Below are positions 61,690 to 64,000 of a DNA stretch of 64,000 nt, in pieces. The position numbers were made by a program, and so were the translations under genes. The first letter of the stretch is position 1. The number at the start of each line of letters is the position of its first letter. The notes beneath the pieces are model-generated. The model did not search any database and was not told the origin of the DNA. It saw only the letters and a list, made by a program, of their open reading frames with translations. Source of the stretch: Ailurus styani (Eukaryota; Chordata; Mammalia; Carnivora; Ailuridae); assembly GCA_002007465.1 (NCBI GenBank), contig LNAC01000279.1, positions 1,194,885 through 1,258,884 of the forward strand, read 5' to 3'.

Positions 61690-61850
61690 ACCCACAAGTA
61701 GGGGGTCTGTGAATATGTTGGATACCCTGCATATATGGCCAAAGTGAAGGAGCTTCACAGATGTCACTCAAGGTCCTTAACCAGCTGCCTCAGTGAATCA
61801 GAAGGGGGATTGGCCTGGGTGGGCCTGGCCTAATCAGGGAGCATCCTCAG
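61690..61850 (+). mobile_element. MLT-type LTR remnant
   Basis: CACAGATGTCACTCAAGGTC, CTTAACCAGCTGCCTCAGTG and GGCCTGGGTGGGCCTGGCC echo the middle of old MaLR LTRs in order. Confidence 0.5.
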
Positions 61851-62885
61851 CCAGCAGCCCCCTCCCGGGCCTGGCCAGCCACCTGCCTGCTCCTCCTGCA
61901 CCCCGCCCCACCAACGCCCAGCAGAAACCTGTGGTGGGCACCCTGCCATCCACGTTGTGCATGTCCGGGTTCACAGGCAGACTTGTCAAGGCCTTGGCTG
62001 TGTGTCCTTGGCCACTGGCCCCCGAGCAGACTCCACACAGTGTCCGTACCACGGGACACAGAAGGCTCTGGCATTTTCCCAGAGCTTCCCCGGGTCGTGT
62101 TCAGAGGACATGTGCACATACGCTGGGAACACAGAAGCCACGTCCAGGGATCTCACGCCCCCCAGAGCGGCCCTGCCCTGGGCTGGAGCCTCCCACGGTG
62201 GCAAGCCCCTGGCCCTTGGGCGCGGTGCAGAGGGCACACTTGTCAGCGACTGTGACCCCCACCCTACTGGCACCTTCGCGGGGCCCCCCATGCGGTGTCC
62301 TTGAAGACAAGCTGGAGGGCAGAACCCACTGAGCCTGGGGTTCAGGGTCCGCCCCCAACCTGGGAGCCCGAGGACAGCCAGGCCTTCAGGGTTTCCTCCA
62401 GGACAGGGAGACCCACTTTGCTTGGGGAGCCAGGGCCTGGCCGCAAGGAGGCGGTGTCAGGACAGAGGGGTCTGGGCCTGGACGACACCACCCTCCGCAA
62501 CGGCCACAGCCTGTGTCCCCCTCCCAGGCTGCGGTAAGGTGGCCTGTGGGGAGAGGCGGGGGGAGGTCAGCCCGAGGCTGGGCCCTGCAGCTGCTGAAAC
62601 ATTTGCTGAGGCCGTTTGCCCGCACCTCTGACGCCGCACGTTCAAGCAGAACCAGTTAGAATGTCCCAGAAAGTGAGGCTCCCAAGGCTCCCCGGCTCCC
62701 TTCCCCAGGCCAGGCCCAGCCCCAGGTGCCCTGGGAGGCCTGAACTGGGCGGGGGTGAGGGGGGAGGCTGGCAAGGGAGGGGTCAGCACAGAGCAGCGCC
62801 TGGGCCAGCTTGGCGCCTGGGCTGAGTGTGTGAGACAGACAGACACATGCTGTACACTGGAGGGTTATTCGGCCACAGCTAGGGA
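61851..62885. other. Non-coding sequence, no recognised element
   Basis: GC-rich single-copy-looking sequence. Nothing recognised. Confidence 0.45.
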
Positions 62886-62899
62886 CCTCCCGGGGAGTC

Positions 62900-63350
62900 C
62901 CCCCACACATGCGTGAGCATACACGTGCACTCACCTATACAGACACAGGTACAAGCGCACACGCATGTGCTCACACGCACTGACCTGTACCTGTGCCCGT
63001 GTATGTGCTCATATGCACACATGTATGCAAACATAGATACGTATACACTCACACACCCACACATACATGTGCACACGTACTCACGTACACACGTGTATGC
63101 ACTGACACACATGCACACTCATGCATGTATACACGTGTACACTCTAGCAGTGTGCACGCAGACACGTGCATGTGCACACATGCACTCATGTACACACGCA
63201 CACATATGCACTCACACACATGCACACCCACACATACACGTTCACGTGTGTGCACTCAGGCACACACACGTATGCAGACATGTGCATGTGCACACATATG
63301 CGCTCATGTACACACGCACACATATGCACTCACACACACACACACTCAGG
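62900..63350. repeat. Long imperfect CA/TG alternating microsatellite
   Basis: About 450 bases dominated by ACACATGCAC, ACACGTGTAT and similar alternating purine-pyrimidine words, with short higher-order repeats (for example the ACATGTGCATGTGCACACAT type near 63160 and 63270). Such DNA can form Z-DNA and is length-unstable. Confidence 0.92.
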
Positions 63351-64000
63351 TTTCTGGTCCCCAAGAACTAGTCCCTGGTCTCCGAGGTTCAGTCACTTGG
63401 GGCCCTCTCCCTGGGGAGCTGTCCCCTCCTCAGCCTGCCCCAGGAGTGCCCACGCTCATCACAGGCAGAGCAGACCTGAAGGCTCTCAGGCTCCGGGGCC
63501 CCCCCACACCTGCTGCTCCCCTGAATTGACCACGGCACCCTCCCAAGGTCTTGGGGACATGAAGATAGCTGGAGGGACAGAGGGCCCCGGCCCGGTCCCT
63601 GGGCCCAACCAGGAGACCCCTGCCAGGAGCCCCCAATGTGGCCTGTGAGCCGCTAAGGCCAAGGGCTGCCCCACAAAACCTCATGGGCCCCAGACCCCCC
63701 CGCCCCCCGCCCCAAGCCTCTGCAGGCGCTGAGGGCAGGAGCGCGGACCAGGAGCCGCCCGGCACTGCATGCCCCTGGTAACCGCCGTGGGAACAGAGCT
63801 GGGCTGTGCAGCGAGCTCAGGAGGGACGGGAGTGCCCCCGAGAGAGCAGACGGTGTTGGGGTTCAGCTCATCCTCCTGGGACCCTGGTGCCGGCACCACG
63901 CTGGAGAGCAAGGCTCCGTGCAGCCCCCGAGCTCATGGATAGGCCCTCAGCTCCCCGTGACTTTTCTGACGGCCTCCCCCATCCCCCACCCCCACCCACC
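63351..64000. other. Right-edge non-coding sequence
   Basis: No gene recognised before the window ends. Confidence 0.45.

Overview
This is a vertebrate nuclear genomic window. It is GC-rich and intron-rich, and it has N gaps at 6802-7038, 17128-17212, 31478-31714 and 49283-49878. The organism is a carnivore, most likely a mustelid or close relative. Three tRNA-Lys-type CAN-SINEs (11332-11522, 30540-30714, 48275-48460) carry the caniform head and CT-rich tail, and the two plus-strand copies read closer to the mustelid form I know than to the canid or felid forms. There are no bacterial-style operons, phages or CRISPR arrays.

Two protein-coding genes are supported, in the divergent order seen at human 21q22.3. 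TRPM2, the ADP-ribose and Ca2+ gated cation channel, lies on the minus strand. I placed 23 coding exons between 579 and 37013. They join with consistent phase into 1181 codons with no internal stop, covering the N-terminal MHR domains, S1-S6 and pore, the TRP helix and the C-terminal coiled coil. The NUDT9-H domain (about the last 320 residues in human) lies beyond the left edge. A CpG-rich segment with an ideal donor at 39908-39909 is the likely TRPM2 promoter and non-coding exon 1. CFAP410 (C21orf2), a ciliary leucine-rich-repeat protein, lies on the plus strand. Exons 2-7 are visible from 50797 to 58519. Exon 1 is not visible and probably sits in the 596-base gap inside the CpG island at about 48.5-50.3 kb.

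Layout: 1-37 kb is TRPM2 coding exons and introns, with old L1, MLT1-type LTR and MIR remnants, two CAN-SINEs and several GC-rich minisatellites. 37-40 kb is the TRPM2 5' intron and promoter. 40-48.5 kb is intergenic, with one SINE. 48.5-58.9 kb is CFAP410. 58.9-64 kb is non-coding sequence ending in a long CA/TG-rich microsatellite; PFKL, expected beyond CFAP410 by synteny, was not recognised.

I found no undescribed gene system. The points most worth checking are four. A 60-bp tandem repeat re-copies the splice donor of a TRPM2 exon four times in frame. The usual TRPM2 initiator ATG reads ACG. One TRPM2 intron has a GC donor. A near-perfect 43-bp x 4 array lies just downstream of TRPM2 coding exon 2. 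Comparisons with human proteins are from memory, not from a search.
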